A stretch of 64,000 nucleotides of DNA from Actinomyces ruminicola (GTDB taxonomy: Bacteria > Actinomycetota > Actinomycetes > Actinomycetales > Actinomycetaceae): NCBI RefSeq assembly GCF_900103885.1, contig NZ_FNIM01000014.1:18078-82077 (forward strand). The letters are read 5' to 3'. The position numbers were made by a program, and so were the translations under genes. Positions 35,560 through 44,218 of the stretch are shown here, piece by piece. The notes under the pieces were generated by a model. It saw only the letters and a list, made by a program, of their open reading frames with translations. It ran no database searches and was not told where the DNA came from. The stretch's first letter is position 1. Each line of letters starts with the position of its first letter.

Positions 35560-35603
35560 GGCGCGTTGGCGCCCGCTCCTGGAGGAGCGGGCGCCAACGC
35601 GCC
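35560..35603. terminator. 21-bp perfect hairpin after pspA
   Basis: Arms 35560-35580 (GGCGCGTTGGCGCCCGCTCC plus T) and 35583-35603 are perfectly complementary with only GG between. It lies 28 bp past the pspA stop. There is no T-tract, so it may act as a Rho-assisted terminator or as mRNA 3' protection. Confidence 0.6.
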
Positions 35604-35630
35604 AACGGTTGTGCGGCTACGGGCCAGGGC

Positions 35631-36488
35631 TCAGTACGAGGACTGCTCGTCAGCCTCCTCGGCATCGGCCCGCTCGGTATTGTCCGTGCTCTCGGCCTTG
35701 AGCGCCTCGAAGGCTGCGTCGACGTCGCCTTCGGTGATCTGCGCGGGGGCGGAGGCGCCGGGAAGCGTGGTGTTGCTGCCTGCCTTGAGCGCCGCCAGCC
35801 GCGCCTCGGCCTCCAACTGCTGGTCGGAGGACTCCAGCTCGGCGAACTGGGCCTCCAGCGAGGCGCCGGCGATCTCCGCCTGTCCGGCGGCCTGCGCCTC
35901 AACGCGGCGCACCTGGTCCTCGTAGCGGGCGAGTTCACTGGTGGGGTCCATGACGTTGATTGAGCGGATAGCGCCCTGCACCTTGACCTGCGCCTCGGCG
36001 TTCTTCTGCCGGGCGACCAGCTGGTCGCGCTTGGTCTGCAGCTCACCGAGCTTGGCCTCCATCTGCTGCAGGCCCGCCTTGAGCTGGTCGACGACCTGCT
36101 GCTGGGAGGCGATCATCGGCTCGGCCTGCTTGGCCTCGTTCTCGGCGGTGATCTGCTTGGTCAGGGCGATCTTCGCCAGGGAGTCCCACTTGTCGGCCCC
36201 GGCTGCGTCCCCGCCGGCGCGCAGCTCGTCCGCCTTGCGCGAGGCGGCCAGGGCCTTGTTGCCCCAATCCTTGGCCTCGGCGACGTCTGCTTCGTGGTCC
36301 TTCTCCGCCAGGCGCAGGTTGCCGATGGTCTGGGCGACGGCGTCGCGCGCCTCCGCGATGGATGCCCTGTAGTCGCGCACCAACTGGTCGAGCATCTTCT
36401 CCGGATCCTCGGCGCGGTCGATGAGGGCGTTGATGTTGGCGCGGGTGAGCTGGGCGATGCGGCCCAGGATTGACTGCTTCTCAGCCAT
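35631..36488 (-). CDS. pspA: PspA/IM30-family membrane stress protein
   Basis: A 285-residue, almost wholly helical protein of the PspA/IM30 (ESCRT-III-like) family. The start MAEKQSILGRIAQLTRANIN has an amphipathic N-terminal helix, and LIDRAEDPEKMLDQLVRDY is the signature following it; long heptad regions extend to about residue 225. Members polymerise on stressed membranes. The tail is acidic (ADAEEADEQSSY). It follows the TPM-domain gene by 199 bp on the same strand, a pairing common in actinobacteria and consistent with a shared envelope-stress role. Confidence 0.92.
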   Translation of the reverse strand: MAEKQSILGRIAQLTRANINALIDRAEDPEKMLDQLVRDYRASIAEARDAVAQTIGNLRLAEKDHEADVAEAKDWGNKALAASRKADELRAGGDAAGADKWDSLAKIALTKQITAENEAKQAEPMIASQQQVVDQLKAGLQQMEAKLGELQTKRDQLVARQKNAEAQVKVQGAIRSINVMDPTSELARYEDQVRRVEAQAAGQAEIAGASLEAQFAELESSDQQLEAEARLAALKAGSNTTLPGASAPAQITEGDVDAAFEALKAESTDNTERADAEEADEQSSY

Positions 36489-36687
36489 GTGGTTTCCCTT
36501 CGTCATGCTCGCCCGGGGTCGGCCGGGCGGGGCGGTTACCGGAGCCATACTTCCAGCAAACGTGGCGGTTTTGGCTCATCACGGCCGGTTTCGCCGACGA
36601 CGATCCCCGCCTGGCGGGTCGGCAAGGCGCCTCACGGTGAAGCGCGCCGTCCCCACGGCGCCGCCCCGGGCCGGCCGGGGGACGGGC

Positions 36688-38853
36688 TTAGAAGCGGCCG
36701 CCGCCCCCGCCGAAGCCGCCGCCACGGCCCCCGCCGAAGCTGCCTCCCCCGCCACCGAAGCCGCCGCCTCGCGGACCGCCGAAGCCCCCGCCGAAGCCGC
36801 CGCCGCGAGGTGGACGCGGCGGGCGCGGTCCGCCGCCCCACCCGCCGTAGTTGCGGCCTCCGCCGAGCAGGATGCCGCCGAGCACGAGCGAGCCCAGGTC
36901 GATTCCGCCCTGACTGGATGAGCCGCCGGAGCCGGATCCCCAGGAGCTGGAGTTACGCACGTCGGCCTCCGCCTGGGCCTGAGCCTGCGCGACCAGCGAC
37001 TCCCCCGAGGCCACCTCCGCGAGGGCCGCCGTCGGATCCGTCGTCTGCAGGGAGGTGGCTGCGGCGGCGTGGCGGGAGGCCTCGGCCAGGGCGGTGCGGG
37101 CGGAGGAGCCGACGGCGCCGCGGTAGCTGGTGATGTAGGAGGTCACCGCCGAGATCTGCGAGTTGAGTCGCCCCAGGCGGGAGACCAGGGTGGCCCGGGC
37201 GCGTGAGTCGTTCTCCTCCTTGGCCCGTGCCGGTGCCAGTGCGGCGTCGAGCGCGGACTCGGCGCGGGCCAGGTGGTCCAGGGCGGCGAGCGGATCGCCG
37301 TCGGGACCGGCGGCAGCGCGGCCCTCGGCTACGGCCGCCTCCGCGTCGGCCACCAGCGGCTGCAGCGAGGCGCCGGGAAGCTGCCCGGCCAGCCGCTGGG
37401 CGTCCACCAGGTCTGCGGAGATGGAGGCGATGGCCGCATCCAGGTCGGCGCTCGCCCGCTCCAGGCGCTCGCGCACGCCGCGCACCTGCCCTGCCAGTTC
37501 GGTCGCCTGGGCGATCGAGGCCTGGGCGATGCGCACCTGCTCCACGGCGGTGGACTGCTTGCCGGACTCGGCGCTGTTCCGCGCCTGCTCCAGGGCGGCC
37601 CGGCCCGCCTCTACCAGCTTGCGGGCCCGCGCGGGGGCCTCGGAGATGGAGCTGAGCGCGCTCGCTGGGTAGGTGGCGTGCAGGGTGACCAGCAGCGTGT
37701 CGGCCGCAGTGATGGCCTGCTCGGCCTCGTCGGCGCGCTGCGCGGTCTCAGCGATGGAGCGCGGCAGGTTCTCCTCGATGCCGCGACGCTCCTTGAAGGC
37801 AGCCTCATGCGCCTGGATGGCGGCGGTGGCCTCGGCGCAGTGGGACAGGATCTCCTGGCACAGCCGACGCTGCTCGGCCTCGTCTCCGGGGGCGTTGTCC
37901 AAGCGGCCGCGCAGTTCGAAGGCCCCCGCCACGTGCTCCTGGGCGGCGGCGAGCGCGGCGGTGAACTCATCGGTGGCGGACAGGCCGAACTGGGCCTGCG
38001 CGTAGGACAGCTCCTCGGCCGCGGAGCGCACGGTGTCGTCGGTGCTCACCAGGGTGGCGCCGGCGCGGGTGCGCAGCTGGTCCAGGGACTCGGCCGGCTG
38101 GACGGCCCTGCCGGAGCCCTGCTTGCGCTTGCGGCTGCGGCTGTAGGCGACGACGCCCACTGTGCCCGCCCCGACGGCGGCGAGGCCCAGGACCAGCCCC
38201 GAGCCCCCCGAGCCGGAGGAGCCGGCGGCGTCCGCGATGACGGTTACGGCGCCGTCGTAGTCCTTGCTCACCAGTGCCTTTTGTATGTCGCTGCGCACGG
38301 AGTCGAGCTTGGAGTCGGACCACACCGAGTCGTCGGCCGAGCCGCCGAAGGCGAAGGTGTTGTTGCCGTCGGCGGGCATGTTGATCACCAGCAGCAGGTC
38401 GGTGGTGCCCAGTCCGGAGGCGTTCCATGCCTTGGCGGCGTACTGCGAGGCGGTCTGGGAGTCGTCCCGCATGGTGACGATCCACAGGCCGACGCCGTCC
38501 TCGGCCAGCTTGTCGACGGCCGCCTGGGCAGTCGAGGCGTTGAGCAGGCCCGCGTCGTCGGTCACATGATCAGTGATGCGGGTCGACACCTCGGTCGGCA
38601 CGGTCGCGGTGCCGACGCTGTCGGCTACGGCGACGGCGGTGAAGGCGCTGGGCGCGGGATACGGCGCTGCGGTCGCCGTCGGCGCGGCCCCGACCGTGGC
38701 CGCGGCGCCGAGCAGCACGGCGCCGAGCACAAGGCGGGCGGCGCGGCGTGCCGCGGGTGTGCTCAAGGACAATGCCGGTCCGTGGGCTGCGCAGGAGCTG
38801 TAGGAACCGGCATAGGCAGTGGTGCCCGTGGCCGGGCGGGCAATCGATCGCAT
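36688..38853 (-). CDS. TPM-domain secreted/membrane protein with Gly-rich tail
   Basis: A 721-residue protein. An N-terminal signal-like segment (ARLVLGAVLLGAAATVGA) leads to a TPM (formerly DUF477) domain, about residues 90-220, with ITDHVTDDAGLL, DGVGLWIVTMRD and TDLLLVINMPADGN. A membrane segment (LVLGLAAVGAGTVGVVAYS) is followed by about 350 residues of coiled-coil and then a low-complexity tail of GGGFGG and PPRPP repeats. The exact start is uncertain: ATG 38853 or 38862. TPM proteins are thought to be membrane or phosphatase-like proteins of uncertain function. Upstream of pspA on the same strand. Confidence 0.88.
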   Translation of the reverse strand: MRSIARPATGTTAYAGSYSSCAAHGPALSLSTPAARRAARLVLGAVLLGAAATVGAAPTATAAPYPAPSAFTAVAVADSVGTATVPTEVSTRITDHVTDDAGLLNASTAQAAVDKLAEDGVGLWIVTMRDDSQTASQYAAKAWNASGLGTTDLLLVINMPADGNNTFAFGGSADDSVWSDSKLDSVRSDIQKALVSKDYDGAVTVIADAAGSSGSGGSGLVLGLAAVGAGTVGVVAYSRSRKRKQGSGRAVQPAESLDQLRTRAGATLVSTDDTVRSAAEELSYAQAQFGLSATDEFTAALAAAQEHVAGAFELRGRLDNAPGDEAEQRRLCQEILSHCAEATAAIQAHEAAFKERRGIEENLPRSIAETAQRADEAEQAITAADTLLVTLHATYPASALSSISEAPARARKLVEAGRAALEQARNSAESGKQSTAVEQVRIAQASIAQATELAGQVRGVRERLERASADLDAAIASISADLVDAQRLAGQLPGASLQPLVADAEAAVAEGRAAAGPDGDPLAALDHLARAESALDAALAPARAKEENDSRARATLVSRLGRLNSQISAVTSYITSYRGAVGSSARTALAEASRHAAAATSLQTTDPTAALAEVASGESLVAQAQAQAEADVRNSSSWGSGSGGSSSQGGIDLGSLVLGGILLGGGRNYGGWGGGPRPPRPPRGGGFGGGFGGPRGGGFGGGGGSFGGGRGGGFGGGGGRF

Positions 38854-38917
38854 CGGGAACATCGTCCCTGGTGGGGGGTGCCACGGCAAGCGGTTTCGCC
38901 CCCGGCACGCCATGCCG

Positions 38918-38980
38918 ACCGGTCTCGGCACGCAACTTCTACCGATTTCGGCACGTAACTTCGACCGATCTCGGTGAGAG
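38918..38980 (+). repeat. CCGA-YY-TCGG iteron element, copy E
   Basis: Two full units (38918-38940 with ACCGGTCTCGG, and 38941-38963 with ACCGATTTCGG) and a partial third ACCGATCTCGGTG followed by AGAGGGG. It is preceded by GCCATGCCG. It lies in the divergent gap between the TPM gene and the glutamine amidotransferase gene, upstream of both. Confidence 0.85.
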
Positions 38981-39060
38981 GGGACGGGTCGGCCGTCGTG
39001 CGGCTCACAGGTGCGGTGTCGCCCTTGCGTCCGTGGCGCTCGCGCCCACCAATAGTCCCC

Positions 39061-39972
39061 ATGACTGACACCATCCGCACCTCCGCCGACGCCGCCACCG
39101 TCTCCTCCGCCCCGAGGTCCGCTGCCGAAACGGTCATCACCGTGATTGAGCCGGAGCCGCAGGCGCCCCTGGGACGTCTGCGCGAATGGCTGTCAGCCCA
39201 GAAGTTGGCCCTGCGCATGGTGCGGCCCGAGGCCGGCGACCCGCTGCCGGCCCTCGATGAGCTCGGCGACGGACTGGTGGTGCTCGGCGGGCCCATGAGC
39301 GCCCACGCCGAGGACGCCCACCCCTGGATCGGGCCGCTGCGGGGGCTGCTGCGCGACGTCGTCGACGCGGGTGTGCCGACCGTGGCCATCTGCCTGGGCG
39401 CGCAGATTGCTGCCGAGGCCGTCGGCGGAACCACCGCCACCCCCTCTCCTCATGGCACCGAGCGCGGCGTGGTGGACCTGGAGCTGACCGACGCCGCCGC
39501 CACCGACCCCCTCTTCTCCGAGATCGTCGACGAGGCGGTGCGGGCCGCCGTGCGGGCCGGCATTCCCACCCAAGACGGCACGCGGCTGCCGGTGCTCGTC
39601 TCCCACGACGACGGCGTTGTCAACCTGCCCGAGACGGCCACGCTGCTGGCCTCCTCCGCGGGCGCGCCGGTGCAGGCCTGGCGCGTCGGCCACCTGCTGG
39701 CGCTGCAGCACCACCCGGAGTCCACGCCCGCCCGGATGGAGCGGGTGGAGTCACGCGTGACCGCGTGGAAGCTGGGAGCGGTAGCCGACATGGAGGAGCT
39801 GAAGGACCTCACCGACGACGAGCTGCCCGCCGAGGCGGTGTCGGCCGGGCGGCGCGTGCGCGCCGAGGCGGAGCGAGCCGAGCCCGTGGTGCAGGCCTTC
39901 GGCCGTGCACTGGCCCGTGTGCTGGCGCGGCAGGCCCGTGCTCACCGCGCCAGCGGCTACCGCGAGGCCTGA
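39061..39972 (+). CDS. Class I glutamine amidotransferase-like protein
   Basis: A 303-residue protein with a GATase1 domain: VVLGGPMSAHAEDAHPW (oxyanion strand), VAICLGAQIAAEAVGG with the nucleophilic Cys near residue 117, and ALQHHPESTPARME with the catalytic His-x-Glu. It is of the GMP-synthase-like stand-alone type, without a synthetase partner in the neighbourhood, so the ammonia acceptor is unknown. The ATG lies 4 nt after AATAGT, with no ribosome site, so the transcript may be leaderless. The 3' end overlaps the convergent XPB gene by 16 bp. The tail of about 85 residues is Ala/Arg-rich and helical. Confidence 0.87.
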   Translation: MTDTIRTSADAATVSSAPRSAAETVITVIEPEPQAPLGRLREWLSAQKLALRMVRPEAGDPLPALDELGDGLVVLGGPMSAHAEDAHPWIGPLRGLLRDVVDAGVPTVAICLGAQIAAEAVGGTTATPSPHGTERGVVDLELTDAAATDPLFSEIVDEAVRAAVRAGIPTQDGTRLPVLVSHDDGVVNLPETATLLASSAGAPVQAWRVGHLLALQHHPESTPARMERVESRVTAWKLGAVADMEELKDLTDDELPAEAVSAGRRVRAEAERAEPVVQAFGRALARVLARQARAHRASGYREA

Positions 39973-41669
39973 AGCCCCTCCAGGTCCTCGGCGTCGATCA
40001 CCTCGTAGGCGTAGCCCTGCTCGGCCAGGAAGCGCTGCCGGTGCGCGGCGAACTCCTGGTCCACCGTGTCGCGGGCGATCACCGTGTAGAAGTGCGCCTG
40101 CCGCCCGTCTTCCTTGGGGCGCACGATCCGCCCCAGCCGCTGCGCCTCCTCCTGCCGGGACCCGAAGGAGCCGGACACCTGCACCGCCACCGAGGCGCCG
40201 GGCAGGTCGATGGAGAAGTTGGCGACCTTGGAGACCACCAGCGTGCTCACCTCGCCGGAACGGAAGGCGTCATACAGGCGCTGACGCTCGCGCACCGTCG
40301 TCGCCCCGGTGATCAGCGGCGCCCCCAGATGCTCGGCCAGCTCCTCCAGCTGGTCCACGTACTGGCCGATCACCAGCGCCGACTCCCCGGGGTGGCGGGC
40401 CAGCAGGGCGTCAACAATGCGCAGCTTCGCCGGGCTGGACGCGGCCAGCCGATAGCGCTCCTCTGCCTCTGCGGTGGCGTAGGTCATGCGCTCCCCGGCC
40501 TCCAGGGTCAGCCGCACCTCAGTGCACACGGCCGGGGCGATCCAGCCCTGATTCTCCAGGTCCTTCCAAGGGGCGTCGTAGCGCTTGGGGCCGATGAGCG
40601 AGAACACTTCGTCCTCCCGGCCGTCCTCGCGCACCAGCGTCGCCGTCAGTCCCAGCCGACGGCGGGCCTGCAGGTCCGCCGTCATGCGGAAGATCGGGGC
40701 CGGCAGCAGGTGCACCTCGTCGTAGACGATCAGCCCCCAGTCGCGGGCGTCCAGTAGGTCCAGGTGCGGGTAGACGCCCTTCCGCTTGGTGGTCAGCACC
40801 TGGTAGGTGGCGATCGTGACCGGGCGGATCTCCTTGCGCGCACCGGAGTACTCGCCGATCTCGTCCTCGGTCAGAGAGGTGAAGCGCATCAATTCCTGCT
40901 TCCACTGGCGGGCGGAGACGGCGTTGGTCACCAGGATCAGGGTGGTGGTGGCCGAGCGGGCCATCGCCGCCGCTCCCACCAGCGTCTTGCCGGCCCCGCA
41001 CGGCAGTACCACTACGCCGGAGCCGCCCGCCCAGAAGGAGTCGACCGCCTCGACCTGATATGGGCGCAGCGCGAAGGCGCCCTCGACCCCCGCGGCCACA
41101 TCCGCAGCCGAGTCTTGCAGCGCGATCGGGTGCGCCTCGCCGTCGACGTAGCCCGCCAGGTCCTCCGCCGGCCAGCCCAGCTTGATCAGCACCTGCTTGA
41201 GGTGACCGCGCTCGGACGGGTGGACCACCACGTCCGCATCCCCCAGGCGCGCCCCCAGCAGGCCCTTGGTGCGCTTGGAGCGCATCACCTCCGCCAGGAC
41301 GGGGGCGTCGGTGGCGTGCAGCACCAGCCCGTGCGCCGGGTCGGTGACCAGCTGCAGCCGTCCGTAGCGGCCCATGGTCTCGGCGATCTCGGTAAGCAGC
41401 GAGTGCGGCACGGGGAAGCGCGAGTAGGTGATGAGCACATGGATGACGGTCTCGGCGTCCAACCCGGCGGCCCGCGCGTTCCACAGGGCCAGTGGGGTGA
41501 TCCGGTAGGTGTGGATGTGCTCCGGGGCGCGCTCCAGCTCGGCGAAGGGGGCGATGGCGCGGCGGGCGTCGGCGGCGTCCGGGTGGGCGACCTCCAGCAG
41601 GACCGTCTTGTCGCTCTGGACGATCAGCGGACCGTCGGGCAGGGCGGGGGAGGGCCGGGAATCTGACAT
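39957..41669 (-). CDS. XPB-type DNA repair helicase
   Basis: A 570-residue SF2 helicase of the archaeal/bacterial XPB group. Walker A is VVLPCGAGKTLVGAAAM (about residue 230), motif II YDEVHLLPAPIFR, motif III LGLTATLVREDGRE with the RED motif of XPB, and motif VI SFGSRQEEAQRLGRI. The N-terminal damage-recognition-like domain and a C-terminal YAYEVIDAEDL are present. ATG 41669 is chosen from the family start; the frame extends slightly upstream. In actinobacteria XPB unwinds DNA in repair. Divergent from the helicase-associated-domain gene by 94 bp. Confidence 0.93.
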   Translation of the reverse strand: MSDSRPSPALPDGPLIVQSDKTVLLEVAHPDAADARRAIAPFAELERAPEHIHTYRITPLALWNARAAGLDAETVIHVLITYSRFPVPHSLLTEIAETMGRYGRLQLVTDPAHGLVLHATDAPVLAEVMRSKRTKGLLGARLGDADVVVHPSERGHLKQVLIKLGWPAEDLAGYVDGEAHPIALQDSAADVAAGVEGAFALRPYQVEAVDSFWAGGSGVVVLPCGAGKTLVGAAAMARSATTTLILVTNAVSARQWKQELMRFTSLTEDEIGEYSGARKEIRPVTIATYQVLTTKRKGVYPHLDLLDARDWGLIVYDEVHLLPAPIFRMTADLQARRRLGLTATLVREDGREDEVFSLIGPKRYDAPWKDLENQGWIAPAVCTEVRLTLEAGERMTYATAEAEERYRLAASSPAKLRIVDALLARHPGESALVIGQYVDQLEELAEHLGAPLITGATTVRERQRLYDAFRSGEVSTLVVSKVANFSIDLPGASVAVQVSGSFGSRQEEAQRLGRIVRPKEDGRQAHFYTVIARDTVDQEFAAHRQRFLAEQGYAYEVIDAEDLEGLQASR

Positions 41670-41750
41670 GGGCGGGAGTATCCCAGCGGGCGACGTCGTC
41701 CCGCCGTGATGCAGGCGACGCATTCACCGCCAGCGGAGCGGCGCCCGCAG

Positions 41751-41756
41751 TAAATT
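41751..41756 (+). promoter_or_regulatory. -10 box of leaderless XPB-partner gene
   Basis: TAAATT ends 7 nt before the ATG at 41764; no purine-rich ribosome site lies between. Confidence 0.4.
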
Positions 41757-41763
41757 GGTCTGG

Positions 41764-44136
41764 ATGAGCACTCAGAAGTCGGACCCGGGCCCCGGTCCCA
41801 CGTCTTCGGGGACTGGCGCCACGGTGGAGCAATTGGCCGACCACCTCATGGCCCTGCCCGATCGCGATGTCGCCGCCCTCCTGCTGGCCCGCCCGGACCT
41901 GACCTCCCCGCCCTCATCCTCCTTCACCGCGCTCGCCGTCCGCGCCGGCGCCCGCCCCAGCGTCGAGATCGCCCTGCGCGACCTCGACGCCGTCACCCTG
42001 GCAGTCGCCGAGGCCACCGTCGCGCTGCGGTCCACCGACGCCGCCGCACTGGCTCATGCCCTGGGCCTCGGAGCCGATGACGTCGCCGCCCGCTTGGACG
42101 TGCTGACCCGCCTGGCCCTCGTCATCGACGCCGGCCCCGTGCCCGGGCTCGCCGACGCCTTCGGCCCGCACCCCTTCGGGCTCGGGCCGGCCGCGGCCGA
42201 CCCGCCCGCCGTCGAGCAGCTCCCGCCCCCGCTCACCGCCCTGGAGCAGCAGGCCGACCCCGGCACCGCCGTGCTGAAGGCATTGGCGTGGGGCCCTCCG
42301 GTAGGCACCCTCGGCCCCGGCCGCCGCTCCGTCGGCGCGGCCGAACTGGTTGAGCGCGGCTGGCTCGAGCGCACCTCGGATGCGGCCGGACGCACCCGCT
42401 TCATCCTGCCACGAGAGGTCGGACTGGCCCTGCGGGCGGGGCGCCTGAACCGCGAGCCGCTCCGGCCCCCGTCCGCCGATGGCCTCGACGTCCTGCCCCC
42501 CGACGCCGTCGCCTCCGAGGCCGCCATCCACGCCGAGGAGATCGTGCGCCTGACCCGCGAGCTGCTGAACGAGTGGGGCCGGGAGGGAGGGCAGATCCTG
42601 CGCTCCGGGGGCGTGGGGGCGCGGGCGCTGGAGCGCACCGCCGCCGCCATCGGCCTGGAAGGCGGCCAGGCCGCCACCGTCATCGAGCTCGCGGCCGGTG
42701 CCGACCTGCTCGGCCTGGACGAGGCCGGCGCCGCCTGGGTGCCCGCGGCCACGGCCTCCGCCTGGCAGGAGGCGGAGCTGCCCGAGCAGTGGGCGGCGCT
42801 CGCGGCCGCCTGGGCCGTCTCCTCGCGCACCCCCTGGCTGGTCGGCACCCGCTCCGACGGCGGCGCCCTGCGCCCGGTCCTCGGCGCCGACGTCGAAGCC
42901 GCCTGGGCGGGCAGGCTGCGGCGGCGCATCCTGGCCCTGCTCGAATCACTGCCCGAGGGCACTTCCGCCGATGCCGCCTGGGTGCGCGGCGCCCTCACCT
43001 TCGCCCGGCCCCGCCGCCCGATCCCCGACGGCGCGGTCACGGCTCTGCTCGCCGAGGCGGAACTGCTCGGCCTCACCGGCGGCGGCGCGCTCAGCCGTCC
43101 CGGCCGGGTCCTGGCCGCCTGGTTGCGTGCGGCCCCCTCCACCGGTCCCGACACCTCCTCCCCGACCGCCGGCCCCGGCGGATCCGGGCAGCGCGAGGAG
43201 CCCGACGGGCAGCTGCTGGCGGCGCTCGAACAGTCCCTGGCCGCAGACCTGCCCGCCGGTGTCGACACCCTCCTGGTGCAGTCGGACCTGACCGCGATCG
43301 TCCCCGGCCGCCCCACTCCCGCCCTCGCCGCCGTCCTGGAGCGCAGCAGCGTGGTGGAGTCCCGCGGCGGCGCGCTCACCGTCCGCTTCACCCCCGACTC
43401 CGTGCGCCGCGCCCTGGATGAGGGCTGGTCCGCCGCCGAACTGGTGCGGGCGCTGTCCCGCTTCAGCCTCACCCCGCTGCCCGGCGCGTTGACGGTCCTC
43501 GTCGACGACGCCGCCCGCCGCCATGGAGCGGTGCGTGTGCGCGAGGTCACCAGCGTCCTGCGCGTGGCCGACCCGGCCGTAGCCGCCGGAATCCTCGCCG
43601 ACGCCTCCCTGGCCGGCCTCGGGCTGGACCAGGTCGCGCCGGGGATCATCCTGTCCGCGGCGTCCGCCGGGGCGGTGCTGCGCGAGCTGCGCGCCGCTGG
43701 CCTGGCCCCGGTCCTCGAGAACGAGCACGGGGGCATCCTGGTTGCCGGCGATTCCAGCGGCCACCATCGCCGCCGCGCCCCCGCTCCGCCGCCCGCCCGC
43801 CCGGGCAGCGAGCACACCGTCACCCGACGCCGCCCGAGCCGGCCCGAGTTGGCCGGGCTGGTGGGACGGCTGCGGGCGGGGGAGGAGGCCCGCCGTGCGG
43901 ACGGCGGGGCGCCGACGTCCGCCGGTGACCCGGTACACGTGCTGGCCCTGCTGCGACAGGCGCAGGCGTCGCGGGCGCGAGTGCACCTGCGCCTGGCCGG
44001 GGCGGACGGGGCCCAGCAGGAACGCACCGTGCGGGTCCTCGCCGTCGAACCGGGCCGGGTCCGGCTGGCCGACCTCGGGCGGGAGACCGAGCTGACGGTC
44101 GCCGTGCACCGGATCGTGTCGGTGGAAGCGCGCTGA
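41764..44136 (+). CDS. Helicase-associated-domain protein, XPB partner
   Basis: A 790-residue protein without helicase motors. An Ala/Leu-rich region of winged-helix character fills residues 1-440, and TLLVQSDLTAIVPGRP followed by SVRRALDEGWSAAELV and GALTVLVDD matches the helicase C-terminal-3 domain (related to the N-terminal part of XPB/Ssl2). Such genes are regularly divergent from xpb in actinobacteria, so a joint repair function is likely. ATG 41764 follows a TAAATT box by 7 nt without a ribosome site, pointing to a leaderless transcript. A basic linker near residue 665 precedes a WYL-like C-terminal stretch (VRVLAVEPGRVRLADL). Confidence 0.8.
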   Translation: MSTQKSDPGPGPTSSGTGATVEQLADHLMALPDRDVAALLLARPDLTSPPSSSFTALAVRAGARPSVEIALRDLDAVTLAVAEATVALRSTDAAALAHALGLGADDVAARLDVLTRLALVIDAGPVPGLADAFGPHPFGLGPAAADPPAVEQLPPPLTALEQQADPGTAVLKALAWGPPVGTLGPGRRSVGAAELVERGWLERTSDAAGRTRFILPREVGLALRAGRLNREPLRPPSADGLDVLPPDAVASEAAIHAEEIVRLTRELLNEWGREGGQILRSGGVGARALERTAAAIGLEGGQAATVIELAAGADLLGLDEAGAAWVPAATASAWQEAELPEQWAALAAAWAVSSRTPWLVGTRSDGGALRPVLGADVEAAWAGRLRRRILALLESLPEGTSADAAWVRGALTFARPRRPIPDGAVTALLAEAELLGLTGGGALSRPGRVLAAWLRAAPSTGPDTSSPTAGPGGSGQREEPDGQLLAALEQSLAADLPAGVDTLLVQSDLTAIVPGRPTPALAAVLERSSVVESRGGALTVRFTPDSVRRALDEGWSAAELVRALSRFSLTPLPGALTVLVDDAARRHGAVRVREVTSVLRVADPAVAAGILADASLAGLGLDQVAPGIILSAASAGAVLRELRAAGLAPVLENEHGGILVAGDSSGHHRRRAPAPPPARPGSEHTVTRRRPSRPELAGLVGRLRAGEEARRADGGAPTSAGDPVHVLALLRQAQASRARVHLRLAGADGAQQERTVRVLAVEPGRVRLADLGRETELTVAVHRIVSVEAR

Positions 44137-44206
44137 GGCCCGCGGACTCGCGACGGCCTCTGGCGCGGCCCGGGACGGCGGGAGGACGAGAAGCGGCCCG
44201 TCCGCC

Positions 44207-44212
44207 TACACT
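44207..44212 (+). promoter_or_regulatory. -10 box of leaderless DUF3027 gene
   Basis: TACACT followed by TGAGCC and GTG at 44219. The same TTGAGCCGTG context occurs at the GlpR-like gene near 62.0 kb. Confidence 0.45.
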
Positions 44213-44218
44213 TGAGCC

